Shown piece after piece: positions 24,622 to 32,328 of a stretch of DNA of 64,000 bases. Within the stretch, counting starts at the first letter, position 1. Every line of letters begins with the position of its first letter. The notes under the pieces are model-generated. The model did no database searches and had not been told where the DNA came from. It saw only the letters and a program-made list of their open reading frames with translations. The stretch lies in assembly GCA_965279195.1 (NCBI GenBank), contig CBDIHP010000021.1, positions 1 through 64,000 of the forward strand, given 5' to 3'. Made by a program: the position numbers and the translations under genes. Source of the stretch: CBDIHP01 sp965279195. GTDB taxonomy: Bacteria; Planctomycetota; Planctomycetia; Isosphaerales; Isosphaeraceae.

Positions 24622-26487
24622 TCAGTCGTTCTCTGGGCGCCGGTTCAAGGTCCGGCCCACGAGACGCAGGGCCATCCGGCGCTTCTGCTCGCTGGAGAGG
24701 TGATCGATGTAGGCCGACTTCGCCGCCTTGAGCCAGCGGATGTCTCGCCCCTCGTAGCTGATGGCGACGCGGGTCAGGACCGGCCCCTGGATCGACAGGG
24801 CCTGGGTGATGCCGCCGGCGATGAAGTCGTTGTGGGGGATCTCGACGTAACTCAGGCCCATGGCGGCCGCGAAGGCGCCGTAGTTGATGGCGGCCAGCTC
24901 GGTCGCGGTCGTGCGGCGGAACGTCGGCTCCTGGAGCATCTGCATGTAATGATACGCGCCGTCGTCGAAGACGAAGAACTTGACGGGGAGCCCCTCGCGG
25001 GCGGCGGTGGACATCTCGATGGCCGACATCAGGAAGCAGCCGTCGCCCGTGATGCAGGCCACGAACCGGTCCGGGCGGACCCGCTGCCCGGCGATCGCCG
25101 CCGGGATCGCCCAGCCCATGCTCTGATTGTTCGCCGGCGTGAAGTACCGGCGCGGGCCGGGGACGTCGATCGCCTCGGACGCCCAGTGGGTCGACGCCGT
25201 CACATCGACGAAGATGAGTTCCTCGGGGCTGAGGATGCAGCGGATCTGGGTCATGAACAGCATCGGGTCCACGCCCTGGGTGATCCTCGGCGTGGCGTTC
25301 TCCTGCCGGTCCTGGGCCCGCGACTTCGAGATCCGCTTCCAGAGATGTGGGTTCGGCTGGCGCTGGATGCACGAGGCGTCCTGCAACAGGCGATTCACGA
25401 GGAGTCGCGAGTCCGCATTCACGGCCACGCAGGTGTGGACGTTTCGCGTGAGGTTCTGCGGATTCGCGTCGACGTGGATGACCTTCTTCTCGGGCAGGGC
25501 GTAGCTGGCCGTCGAGACCTCGCTGAACTTGACACCGACGGCCAGGACGACGTCGACTTCCTTGAACGCCTGCTCCGCCGCCCGGGTGCCTTGCTTGCCG
25601 TATCCCCAGCCCACCGCCAGCGGGTGGGCGTCGGGGATCGCCCCCTTGCCGCTGACCGAGGTCGCGACGGGCGCCTGGAGGACTTCCGCGAGCTGTGCCA
25701 GGGGCGGCCCGACGTCATGGCAGCCCATGCCGGCGTAGATGCCCACGCGGTTCTTCTTGTCCGACAGGAGCCCCAGGGCCCGGCGGTAGGCGGCCTCGTC
25801 GAACGGCCAGGGTAGGGGGTAAGGGACGGGCTCGTTGTAGTCCCAGGTCTGGTTGTAGAGCGTGAACGGGATCACCACGCCGACCGGACCCGGCTCGCCG
25901 GCACGGGCGATCCGGAACGCCTCGTGGATGGCGGCGGGGATCTGCCCCTGGTGCTGGAGTTCGATGACCGCCTTCGTGATCGGCCGCAGGATCGCGGAGT
26001 TGGCCAGCGAGTGGACCTGGAACGCCGGGGCGTCTGGGGCGCGATTGACGTCGGTCACGAGCGCGACGACCGGCGAGCTATCGAGCAACGCCTCGCCGAG
26101 CCCCGTCAACGCGTTCGTCAGACCCGGACCGGGGACGACCGAGCAGACGCCGACGTTGCCGCAGACCCGCGCGGCGGCGTCGGCCATCACGCTGGCGCTG
26201 GCCTCGTGGGTCACGAGCAGGTACGGGAGCCCGGCCGATTTCATGGCGTCCCAGAACTCGTTGTTCTGGGCGCCCGGGATCCCGAACACGCAGGGGACGC
26301 CCTCGCACTGCAGGGCGGCGACGGCGGCCTGGGCCCCGGTCATCTTGCCGACCACGCCCCGGTGGATGTGCTGAACCTTCTTGACCTCGTGGGCCTGGGT
26401 CGGCGTCGCCCGGGCGGCGAGCGTCGCGGCGACCCCGACGGCACCGATGGTCCCCAGCGCCTCACGGCGATTCAGTCGCGGTTGCAC
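24622..26487 (-). CDS. thiamine-diphosphate-dependent enzyme (acetolactate-synthase-like) with Tat signal
   Basis: A 621-residue protein of the ALS/benzoylformate decarboxylase superfamily. The PYR domain has FGIPGAQNNEFWDAM and VTHEASASVMADAAAR, where the catalytic Glu is about residue 95. The central domain follows, then the PP domain with the GDG motif near 478 (ITGDGCFLMSAIEM), ending in VFDDGAYHY, where usual NN is replaced by DD. The N-terminus is striking: after GTG 26487 it reads VQPRLNRREALGTIGAVGVA, a twin-arginine signal with an Ala-rich hydrophobic stretch. GGGAGGG precedes the start. Reaction unknown; decarboxylase, carboligase or oxalyl-CoA-type activities are all possible. Confidence 0.8.
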   Translation of the reverse strand: MQPRLNRREALGTIGAVGVAATLAARATPTQAHEVKKVQHIHRGVVGKMTGAQAAVAALQCEGVPCVFGIPGAQNNEFWDAMKSAGLPYLLVTHEASASVMADAAARVCGNVGVCSVVPGPGLTNALTGLGEALLDSSPVVALVTDVNRAPDAPAFQVHSLANSAILRPITKAVIELQHQGQIPAAIHEAFRIARAGEPGPVGVVIPFTLYNQTWDYNEPVPYPLPWPFDEAAYRRALGLLSDKKNRVGIYAGMGCHDVGPPLAQLAEVLQAPVATSVSGKGAIPDAHPLAVGWGYGKQGTRAAEQAFKEVDVVLAVGVKFSEVSTASYALPEKKVIHVDANPQNLTRNVHTCVAVNADSRLLVNRLLQDASCIQRQPNPHLWKRISKSRAQDRQENATPRITQGVDPMLFMTQIRCILSPEELIFVDVTASTHWASEAIDVPGPRRYFTPANNQSMGWAIPAAIAGQRVRPDRFVACITGDGCFLMSAIEMSTAAREGLPVKFFVFDDGAYHYMQMLQEPTFRRTTATELAAINYGAFAAAMGLSYVEIPHNDFIAGGITQALSIQGPVLTRVAISYEGRDIRWLKAAKSAYIDHLSSEQKRRMALRLVGRTLNRRPEND

Positions 26488-26686
26488 GCGCCGCCCTCCC
26501 TGGCAAGTAGGATCGATCGCAGGAATCAACCGGCTGTCCGCCATCCTGACGGGCCGGGTGTCCTGACTCTTCTTCCAGGGATCGGGCGGACGGTATGCCT
26601 CCGAGAGCGCGAATCCTCCGGGACGACCTGCCCCCGGCGACACAACCGCATCCTCCGGCAAACTCGACGCCGGCGGGAGGCGGCAC

Positions 26687-27511
26687 TCACGGCCCCGTAA
26701 GGATTCTCAGGCGTTCAAGCAAGGTTTCGTCGATCCGATCGGGCGACTCGCGGAGCTTGCGGATACACTCCAACATGATCGGCCCGCGATACTCGACCTC
26801 ATCGAGGGCCTCGCGCCAGGCGGGCCAGTCGATGACGCCGTCGCCGGGGATCTCGTGGCTGTCCTGCCGGCCGTCGTTGTCGTGGACGTGGGTCGTCATC
26901 AGGAGCGAGCCGGCCGCCTTCGTCTCGGTCGCCGGGTCCGAGACGATCCGGGCGTGGCCGGTATCGAGGGCGAGGGCAACCTCGGGGAGCCTCAGCTCGG
27001 AGACGAGGCCGAAGAGGTCGGCCATGCGGCTCCCAGGGTGGACGCCCGCCGGCATGTTCTCGACGCAGAGCAGCGGCCCGCCGTCCCGGGCGTGATCGGC
27101 CAGGAGTCGAAGGCTACCTGCCAGGGCATCCCTGCGAGGGAGGAGGTCCCCCGAGTCGGATAGCCCGCCGGGGTGGACGACCAGGGCGTGGATTCCGGCC
27201 GCCTGGCCCCAGTCGATGCAACGCTTCAGGTCATCGAGGCTTTCCATCCGCCTGGAATCATCAAGGTCGGCCAGGTCCACGCGAGCCGCCCGGATCGACT
27301 GGGCTCCCCAGCATCCGTGGGCGCTCCAGATCCGCAAGCCGCTGGCCTCGACCCGGTTGCGAAGCTCGACGGGGTCGGGGAGCGCTTTCCACAGCGGGAG
27401 GATTTCGAGAACCTGGGCCCCGAGGCGGTCGGCGATGGCGAGTTCGATGCCGAGGTCAGGACGGGGGAAGCCGTAGGCGATCATGGTCCCCAGGGGGCGC
27501 CGGAAGGTCAT
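26687..27511 (-). CDS. sugar phosphate isomerase/epimerase family TIM barrel
   Basis: A 274-residue protein of the xylose isomerase-like/AP endonuclease 2 TIM-barrel superfamily. Metal-site strands are visible: VVHPGGL, CVENMP (Glu), LALDTGHA (Asp/His), THVHDNDGRQDSHEIPGDG (His/Asp, typical of IolE/IolI-like isomerases) and IMLECI (Glu). The start is ATG 27511, with GGGG upstream; a TTG four codons earlier is less likely. It lies 199 bases upstream of the Tat ThDP enzyme on the same strand, so the two may be co-transcribed. Substrate unknown. Confidence 0.8.
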   Translation of the reverse strand: MTFRRPLGTMIAYGFPRPDLGIELAIADRLGAQVLEILPLWKALPDPVELRNRVEASGLRIWSAHGCWGAQSIRAARVDLADLDDSRRMESLDDLKRCIDWGQAAGIHALVVHPGGLSDSGDLLPRRDALAGSLRLLADHARDGGPLLCVENMPAGVHPGSRMADLFGLVSELRLPEVALALDTGHARIVSDPATETKAAGSLLMTTHVHDNDGRQDSHEIPGDGVIDWPAWREALDEVEYRGPIMLECIRKLRESPDRIDETLLERLRILTGP

Positions 27512-27741
27512 CGCTATCCCCAATGCAGGTCAACCGTTGCGCCGTTCCGTCGGCCTGCCCCCTTGTGGCGGAGGGCCGGGGAAGTCATGATAGCGAATCC
27601 GGTCGTCCGCCGTGAGTGGCCGCCCGGTTTGGTTTCGCGAGGCCGAGTTCACCACGTCCGAGATCGACCGCCTCCAATCCCGTCCCCGCGTCCCCGACGA
27701 CGCCACGCCCGTCCGACCGTCCGCGAAAGGAAGACGCTGCA

Positions 27742-28242
27742 ATGCCGCCTGTTGCCTTGGTCGATCCCGCCACGATCGACACGACGCGTGTCCTGATCGA
27801 CCGGGACCGCATCCGACTGGGCAACCCCCAGCGGTTCGAGATGGAGCAGCTCACCGCCATCATCCATCTCGACCCCTCCGTCCCCATCGTGATCGGTTAC
27901 AAGGACGTCACCCACGAAGAGTTCTGGATCCGCGGCCACATGCCGGATTACCCCCTCATGCCCGGGGTCATCATCTGCGAAGCCGCCGCGCAGCTCTCCA
28001 GCTACCTCGTGCACGAACTGAAGATCGCCGAGGATTGCTTCGTGGGCTTCGGCGGCATGGAGGACGTGCGATTCCGGGGGCAGGTGAAGCCCGGGGATCG
28101 GCTCGTCCTGGTCTCGAAGGGCGCCCGGATTCACAGGCGTCAGACGATGTTCGAGACCCAGGGGTTCGTCGGGACCAACATGGTCTATCACGGCCGGATC
28201 ATCGGCGTCCTCCTGCCCAAGTCGGTCAAGACCGAAGCATGA
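27742..28242 (+). CDS. fabZ: 3-hydroxyacyl-ACP dehydratase FabZ-like
   Basis: A 166-residue hot-dog-fold dehydratase of type II fatty acid synthesis. The catalytic pair is seen in WIRGHMPDYPLMPGVIICEAAAQ (His about 66, Glu about 80, spacing 14 as in FabZ). It is slightly longer than classical FabZ (about 150) because of an N-terminal extension. ATG 27742 has AAGGAAG upstream. The next gene, trmB, begins at the overlapping ATGA. A FabA-like or paralogous dehydratase cannot be excluded. Confidence 0.85.
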   Translation: MPPVALVDPATIDTTRVLIDRDRIRLGNPQRFEMEQLTAIIHLDPSVPIVIGYKDVTHEEFWIRGHMPDYPLMPGVIICEAAAQLSSYLVHELKIAEDCFVGFGGMEDVRFRGQVKPGDRLVLVSKGARIHRRQTMFETQGFVGTNMVYHGRIIGVLLPKSVKTEA

Positions 28243-28847
28243 TCGACGTCTCTTCGCACTGGGTCGAGCCGGCGGGCCTCGAACCCCCCGTCTCATGGCC
28301 GGCCATGTTCGGCAACGACAACCCGGTCGAGCTCGAAATCGGCTCGGGCAAGGGCCTCTTCCTGGCCAACGCCGGCCGGCTCCGGCCCCATCACAACTTC
28401 CTCGGCATCGAGATCGCCAAGAAGTACGCCAGGCGCGGGGCGGAGCGGGTCGCCAAGCTGAAGCTCCCGAACGTCCGCATGATCGCGACGGACGCCAGGG
28501 AGTTCATGACCAAGTTCGTGCCCGCCACGACCCTGACGGCGGTGCACGTCTACTTCCCCGACCCGTGGTGGAAGGCCAAGCACAAGAAGCGCCGGGTGTT
28601 CGCCGAGCCGCTCGTGCTGGACGTCGAGCGGACCCTCATCCCCGGCGGGACCCTGCACGTCGCCACCGACGTCGAGGAATACTTCGGGGTCATCAAGTCC
28701 TTGATCGCCACGCACCCCCGGTTCCGGGTCAGGCCCGAGCACGAGGTGAAGGAGCCCGAGCACGAGCTCGACTACCTCACCAACTTCGAACGCAAATACC
28801 GCATCGAAGGCCGACCCATCTACCGCATCGAATACGACTTTTCCTGA
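28239..28847 (+). CDS. trmB: tRNA (guanine-46-N7)-methyltransferase
   Basis: A 202-residue SAM-dependent methyltransferase that forms m7G46 in tRNA. Motifs are the SAM loop ELEIGSGKGLFLANAG, NFLGIEIAKKYARRGAERVA, VRMIATDAREFM and VYFPDPWWKAKHKKRRV, the TrmB signature. The C-terminus has LDYLTNFERKYRIEGRPIYR. The start overlaps the fabZ stop (ATGA), indicating translational coupling. A palindromic element follows, before convergent nuoN. Confidence 0.95.
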   Translation: MIDVSSHWVEPAGLEPPVSWPAMFGNDNPVELEIGSGKGLFLANAGRLRPHHNFLGIEIAKKYARRGAERVAKLKLPNVRMIATDAREFMTKFVPATTLTAVHVYFPDPWWKAKHKKRRVFAEPLVLDVERTLIPGGTLHVATDVEEYFGVIKSLIATHPRFRVRPEHEVKEPEHELDYLTNFERKYRIEGRPIYRIEYDFS

Positions 28848-28850
28848 CCT

Positions 28851-28980
28851 TGGAGTGCGGGAGCGAAGCTGCCGCTTTCTGGTCTTTGAAACGCACGAGG
28901 GGCGGGGCGGAGGGATGATCCTCGGACCCGCCCCGCGCTATTCATCATGGAGAAAGCGGCTGCAACGCTCTCGTTCTCCA
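28851..28980. repeat. MITE-like element with 30-bp terminal inverted repeats, copy 2
   Basis: The left end TGGAGTGCGGGAGCGAAGCT (28851-28870, continuing to 28880) and the reverse complement of the right end (28951-28980) match at 24 of 30 positions. The 70-base centre holds a second stem, GCGGGGCGG (28902-28910) with CCGCCCCGC (28928-28936). The element fills the gap between convergent trmB and nuoN and may act as a bidirectional terminator. It has no coding capacity. Confidence 0.6.
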
Positions 28981-28982
28981 GA

Positions 28983-30557
28983 TTAGCGGTTCGCCACCGC
29001 GGGGGAGGTGCCTGGCGCGGGGTGGGAGACGAGGGCGACGGCCGACTCGCGGGTGGCCTGCTGCACCGGGGCGGGCAAGAGGCCGAAGAGTACGGTCAGG
29101 ATCGCACAGACGGCGACGGCGGCCTTGGTCGGCCAGGGGATGTTCACCGAGATCGGCGCACCGAGCCGCTTGCGGAAGTACATCGCCACGACGATCCGCA
29201 GATAGTAGTACGCACCGATCGCCGAGTTGACCGCCCCGAGGAAGGCCAGCCAGCGGAAGAGCGAGGCGTCGGTGCCCGTGGCCACGCCGAGGGCCGACGA
29301 CAGCAGGCCGAACTTGCCGAAGAACCCGGCCAGCGGCGGGATGCCCGCCAGGCTGAGGAGGCAAATCGACATCGCCAGCGAGAGCATCGGCTGGTCGGTG
29401 GCGAGGCCGGCCATGTCGTCGACCGTCTCGACCGGGCGGTCGCCGGTGTTGAGGGCGAGGATCACGCCGAAGGCCCCGAGGGTCATCAACGCATAAGCGA
29501 CCAGGTAGTACAGGATGCTCTCGCTGCCGAGCGAGAAGCCGCCGACCGCCGGGCCGTTCTTGAACGCTACGGCCACGCCGATCATCAGGTAGCCGGCGTG
29601 GGCGATCGAGGAGTACGCGAACAGCCGCTTGAGGTCGTTCTGGGCCAGGGCCACCGTATTGCCCAACGTCATCGTCGCGACGGCGATGATCCAGGCGAGC
29701 AAGACGGCGTTGTTGGTGAGCGTCTGGTGCGGGTCGGCCGTGGGGATGACGGCGGTGAGCGTCCGGAGGATCGCGACGAACCCGACCGCCTTGGGCACCC
29801 AGGCCAGCATCGCGGCGACAACCGTCGGCGAGCCCTGATAGACGTCGGGGGCGTAGAAGTGGAACGGCACGGCGGCGACGCGGAAGCCGAGGCCGGCCAT
29901 CACGAAGACGACCGCCATCAGCCCGAGGATCGGGTGCGGGAAGTCGGGCAGGGCGAACTCGCTCTGCGACAGGAACGCCAGGGCCTTGAGGTTGCTGATC
30001 CCGGTCATGCCGTAGAGGTAAGCCAGGCCGAAGAGCAGCAGGCCCGAGGAGAAGATGCTCAGGTAGAAATACTTGGTCGCCGCTTCCTGGGTCGTCGCAT
30101 TGCGGCGCGGCAGGTAGAGCACGAGGTACGTCGGGATGCTGACCAGTTCGAGCCCGACGAACAGGAGGACGATCTCGTTGGCCGTGGCGACGACCATCGA
30201 GCCCGCCTGGATGGTGAGGAGGGCGGCGAAGAACTCCGGGGCCCGGCCGGCGTCGACCTGGTCATGGGCCAGGGCGAGCAGGATCAGGCCGGCGAAGATC
30301 AGGAACGCCCGCGTGTAGAACGACATCGCGTCGTTCACCGTCACGGACGAGTAGATGTCGGTCCCTTGATTCTTCGTGGCCAGCAGGACGACGAAGGCGA
30401 CCAGGAGCGCGACGGCCGAGGTGATCGACCACGCCCGGCGCGGGAGGCTCACGAACGCCCCGGACGTGAAGACCACGACGGCGGTGAGCAGCAGGATCAC
30501 TTCCGGCAGCAGCACCAGCAGGGTCTGCTGCGCGTTCTCGAGTGCGTTGGGCGCCAT
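28983..30557 (-). CDS. nuoN: NADH-quinone oxidoreductase subunit N
   Basis: A 524-residue membrane subunit of complex I, one of three antiporter-like proton-pumping subunits. It has about 14 hydrophobic segments, with the conserved discontinuous-helix region LLFVGLELVSIPTYLVLYL (key Glu) and the Lys-bearing segments KYFYLSIFSSGLLLFGLAYL and NDLKRLFAYSSIAHAGY. It is the last gene of the nuo operon, starting 3 bases after the nuoM stop. A MITE-like hairpin element follows. Confidence 0.95.
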   Translation of the reverse strand: MAPNALENAQQTLLVLLPEVILLLTAVVVFTSGAFVSLPRRAWSITSAVALLVAFVVLLATKNQGTDIYSSVTVNDAMSFYTRAFLIFAGLILLALAHDQVDAGRAPEFFAALLTIQAGSMVVATANEIVLLFVGLELVSIPTYLVLYLPRRNATTQEAATKYFYLSIFSSGLLLFGLAYLYGMTGISNLKALAFLSQSEFALPDFPHPILGLMAVVFVMAGLGFRVAAVPFHFYAPDVYQGSPTVVAAMLAWVPKAVGFVAILRTLTAVIPTADPHQTLTNNAVLLAWIIAVATMTLGNTVALAQNDLKRLFAYSSIAHAGYLMIGVAVAFKNGPAVGGFSLGSESILYYLVAYALMTLGAFGVILALNTGDRPVETVDDMAGLATDQPMLSLAMSICLLSLAGIPPLAGFFGKFGLLSSALGVATGTDASLFRWLAFLGAVNSAIGAYYYLRIVVAMYFRKRLGAPISVNIPWPTKAAVAVCAILTVLFGLLPAPVQQATRESAVALVSHPAPGTSPAVANR

Positions 30558-30560
30558 GGT

Positions 30561-32237
30561 TCAGCGTGGGCTTTCGTTCGGGGTGATCATGGAAATCGGG
30601 CCCACCTGTCCGACCTGCGCCGTCTTGGCCACGGGGGCTTCGAGGCTCGCGGCGATCGGCGCGATGGGGCCCTTGATGCGGTCGAGGAATGGCTTGGGGA
30701 AGATCCCGATGACGACGATCAGGATCATCAGCGGCAGCAGCCCGGCGATCTCATGCCAGCCCATCGGGCGGATCGGCTCGTGGGCTTGGGCGTCGTGCGA
30801 GTCGCCGTGGTCATGGCCGTGTCCGCCGGGCTCCTTGAGCGGGCCGAAGACGACTCGCTGGAGCATCCAGAGCAGGTAGTAGGCACCCAGCACCATCCCC
30901 ACCGCCGCCAGGGCAGCGGCCCAGGGGTAGGTACGGTACATGCCGAGGAGGATCGGGAACTCGCCGATGAAGCCGTTCAGGCCCGGCAAAGCCGCCGACC
31001 CGAGCGAGGCCAGGATCAGGAAGAAGGTCCAGAGCGGGAACTTGTCCCAGAGCCCGCCGAGCTCGTCCATCTCGCGGGTGTGGTAGCGCTCGTAGATCAC
31101 GCCCACGCAGGCGAACAGGGCACCCGTCGTCAGGCCGTGGTTCACCATCTGGATCACCGCGCCTTCGAGGCCCGTCGCGTTCAGTGAGAACAGGCCGAGG
31201 ACGATGAAGCCCATGTGGCTCACGGAGCTATAAGCGACGAGTCGCTTGACGTCCGACTGGGCCAGGGCGGCGAGGGCCCCGTAGAGGATGCCGATGACCG
31301 CGAGGGCCGCCATGTACGGGGCCATCGCCTGGGAACCGATCGGCGTCATCGCCAGGTTGAACCGGAGGAACCCGTAGCCGCCCAGCTTGAGCATCACGCC
31401 CGCCAGCACGATCGAGCCCGCCGTGGGCGCCTCGACGTGGGCCAGGGGGAGCCAGGTGTGGAACGGGAAGAGCGGCACCTTGATCGCGAAGCCGGCGAAC
31501 AGCAGCAGGAAGATGACGACCTGAGGGTGGGCGAACAGCGAGTCGGTCGCGTCGAAGTGCGTGTTCCAGGGGAGTTCCTGGCTCGCGATGCCCCGGAGGC
31601 CGGCGGTCAGCTCGGGCATCGAGAAGGTCATCTTGTGGGCTGCGCCGTACTGCGCGTTGATCGAGACCAGGGCGATCACGCCGACGAGGGTCAGGAGGCT
31701 GCCCGCGAGGGTGTAGAGGAAGAACGTCACCGACGCCCGGCGCCGCTCCGGACCGCCGTAGAAGCCGATGAGGAAGAACAGCGGGATCAGGGTGAATTCA
31801 AAGAAGATGTAGAACAGGACGACGTCCAGGCTCGCGAAGATGCCGAGCAGGCCGGCTTCGAGGGCGAGCAGGAGGGCGAAGTGGGTCGCGGCCCGCTCCT
31901 TGACCGACTCCCACGACGCGAAGATCGCCGTGATCATCAGGAGAGAGGTCAGGGCGAAGAGCGAGAGGCTGATGCCGTCGAGCCCGAAGGCGAAGCGGAT
32001 GTCCCACTGCGGCATCCACGGGACGCCGTAGGCCCCCGGCTCGCCGGAGAAGAACTGCGGGCCGGCCACGTCGACCTTGAAGGCGACGACGAGGATCAGG
32101 CTCAGACCGAGGGTCGCCAGGGCCGTGACCAGGGCGACGAGCCTCGCTTGTTCGGCGGCCAGCCGAGGCAGAAAGAACAGGGCCGCGCTGCCCAGCAAGG
32201 GCAGCAGGACCGTGATCACCAGGAGCGTCGCCATCAA
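30561..32237 (-). CDS. nuoM: NADH-quinone oxidoreductase subunit M
   Basis: A 558-residue antiporter-like subunit. Conserved segments include FYIFFEFTLIPLFFLIGFYGG (Glu in the pumping helix), FHTWLPLAHVEAPTAGSIVL, the Lys-containing MLKLGGYGFLR, and SDVKRLVAYSSVSHMGFIVLG. A His-rich insertion (GGHGHDHGDSHDAQAHE, about residues 467-486) sits in a loop near the C-terminus and is not part of the standard family. Two ATGs lie together at the start. The gap to nuoL is 91 bases. Confidence 0.95.
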   Translation of the reverse strand: MMATLLVITVLLPLLGSAALFFLPRLAAEQARLVALVTALATLGLSLILVVAFKVDVAGPQFFSGEPGAYGVPWMPQWDIRFAFGLDGISLSLFALTSLLMITAIFASWESVKERAATHFALLLALEAGLLGIFASLDVVLFYIFFEFTLIPLFFLIGFYGGPERRRASVTFFLYTLAGSLLTLVGVIALVSINAQYGAAHKMTFSMPELTAGLRGIASQELPWNTHFDATDSLFAHPQVVIFLLLFAGFAIKVPLFPFHTWLPLAHVEAPTAGSIVLAGVMLKLGGYGFLRFNLAMTPIGSQAMAPYMAALAVIGILYGALAALAQSDVKRLVAYSSVSHMGFIVLGLFSLNATGLEGAVIQMVNHGLTTGALFACVGVIYERYHTREMDELGGLWDKFPLWTFFLILASLGSAALPGLNGFIGEFPILLGMYRTYPWAAALAAVGMVLGAYYLLWMLQRVVFGPLKEPGGHGHDHGDSHDAQAHEPIRPMGWHEIAGLLPLMILIVVIGIFPKPFLDRIKGPIAPIAASLEAPVAKTAQVGQVGPISMITPNESPR

Positions 32238-32328
32238 GGGGTCCTCGTCTCGTCAGGCCGTCGTCTTTGTGCCGGGCAAGTCGGGAGGGGCGAATCGGAT
32301 CGCCGCCCTCCCGGAAGTGTTGTTCGCG

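Noticed and set aside
23749..25815. A long plus-strand frame over the permease and ThDP genes
   Set aside because: Antisense to two confident genes; His/Arg/Asp-rich shadow sequence.
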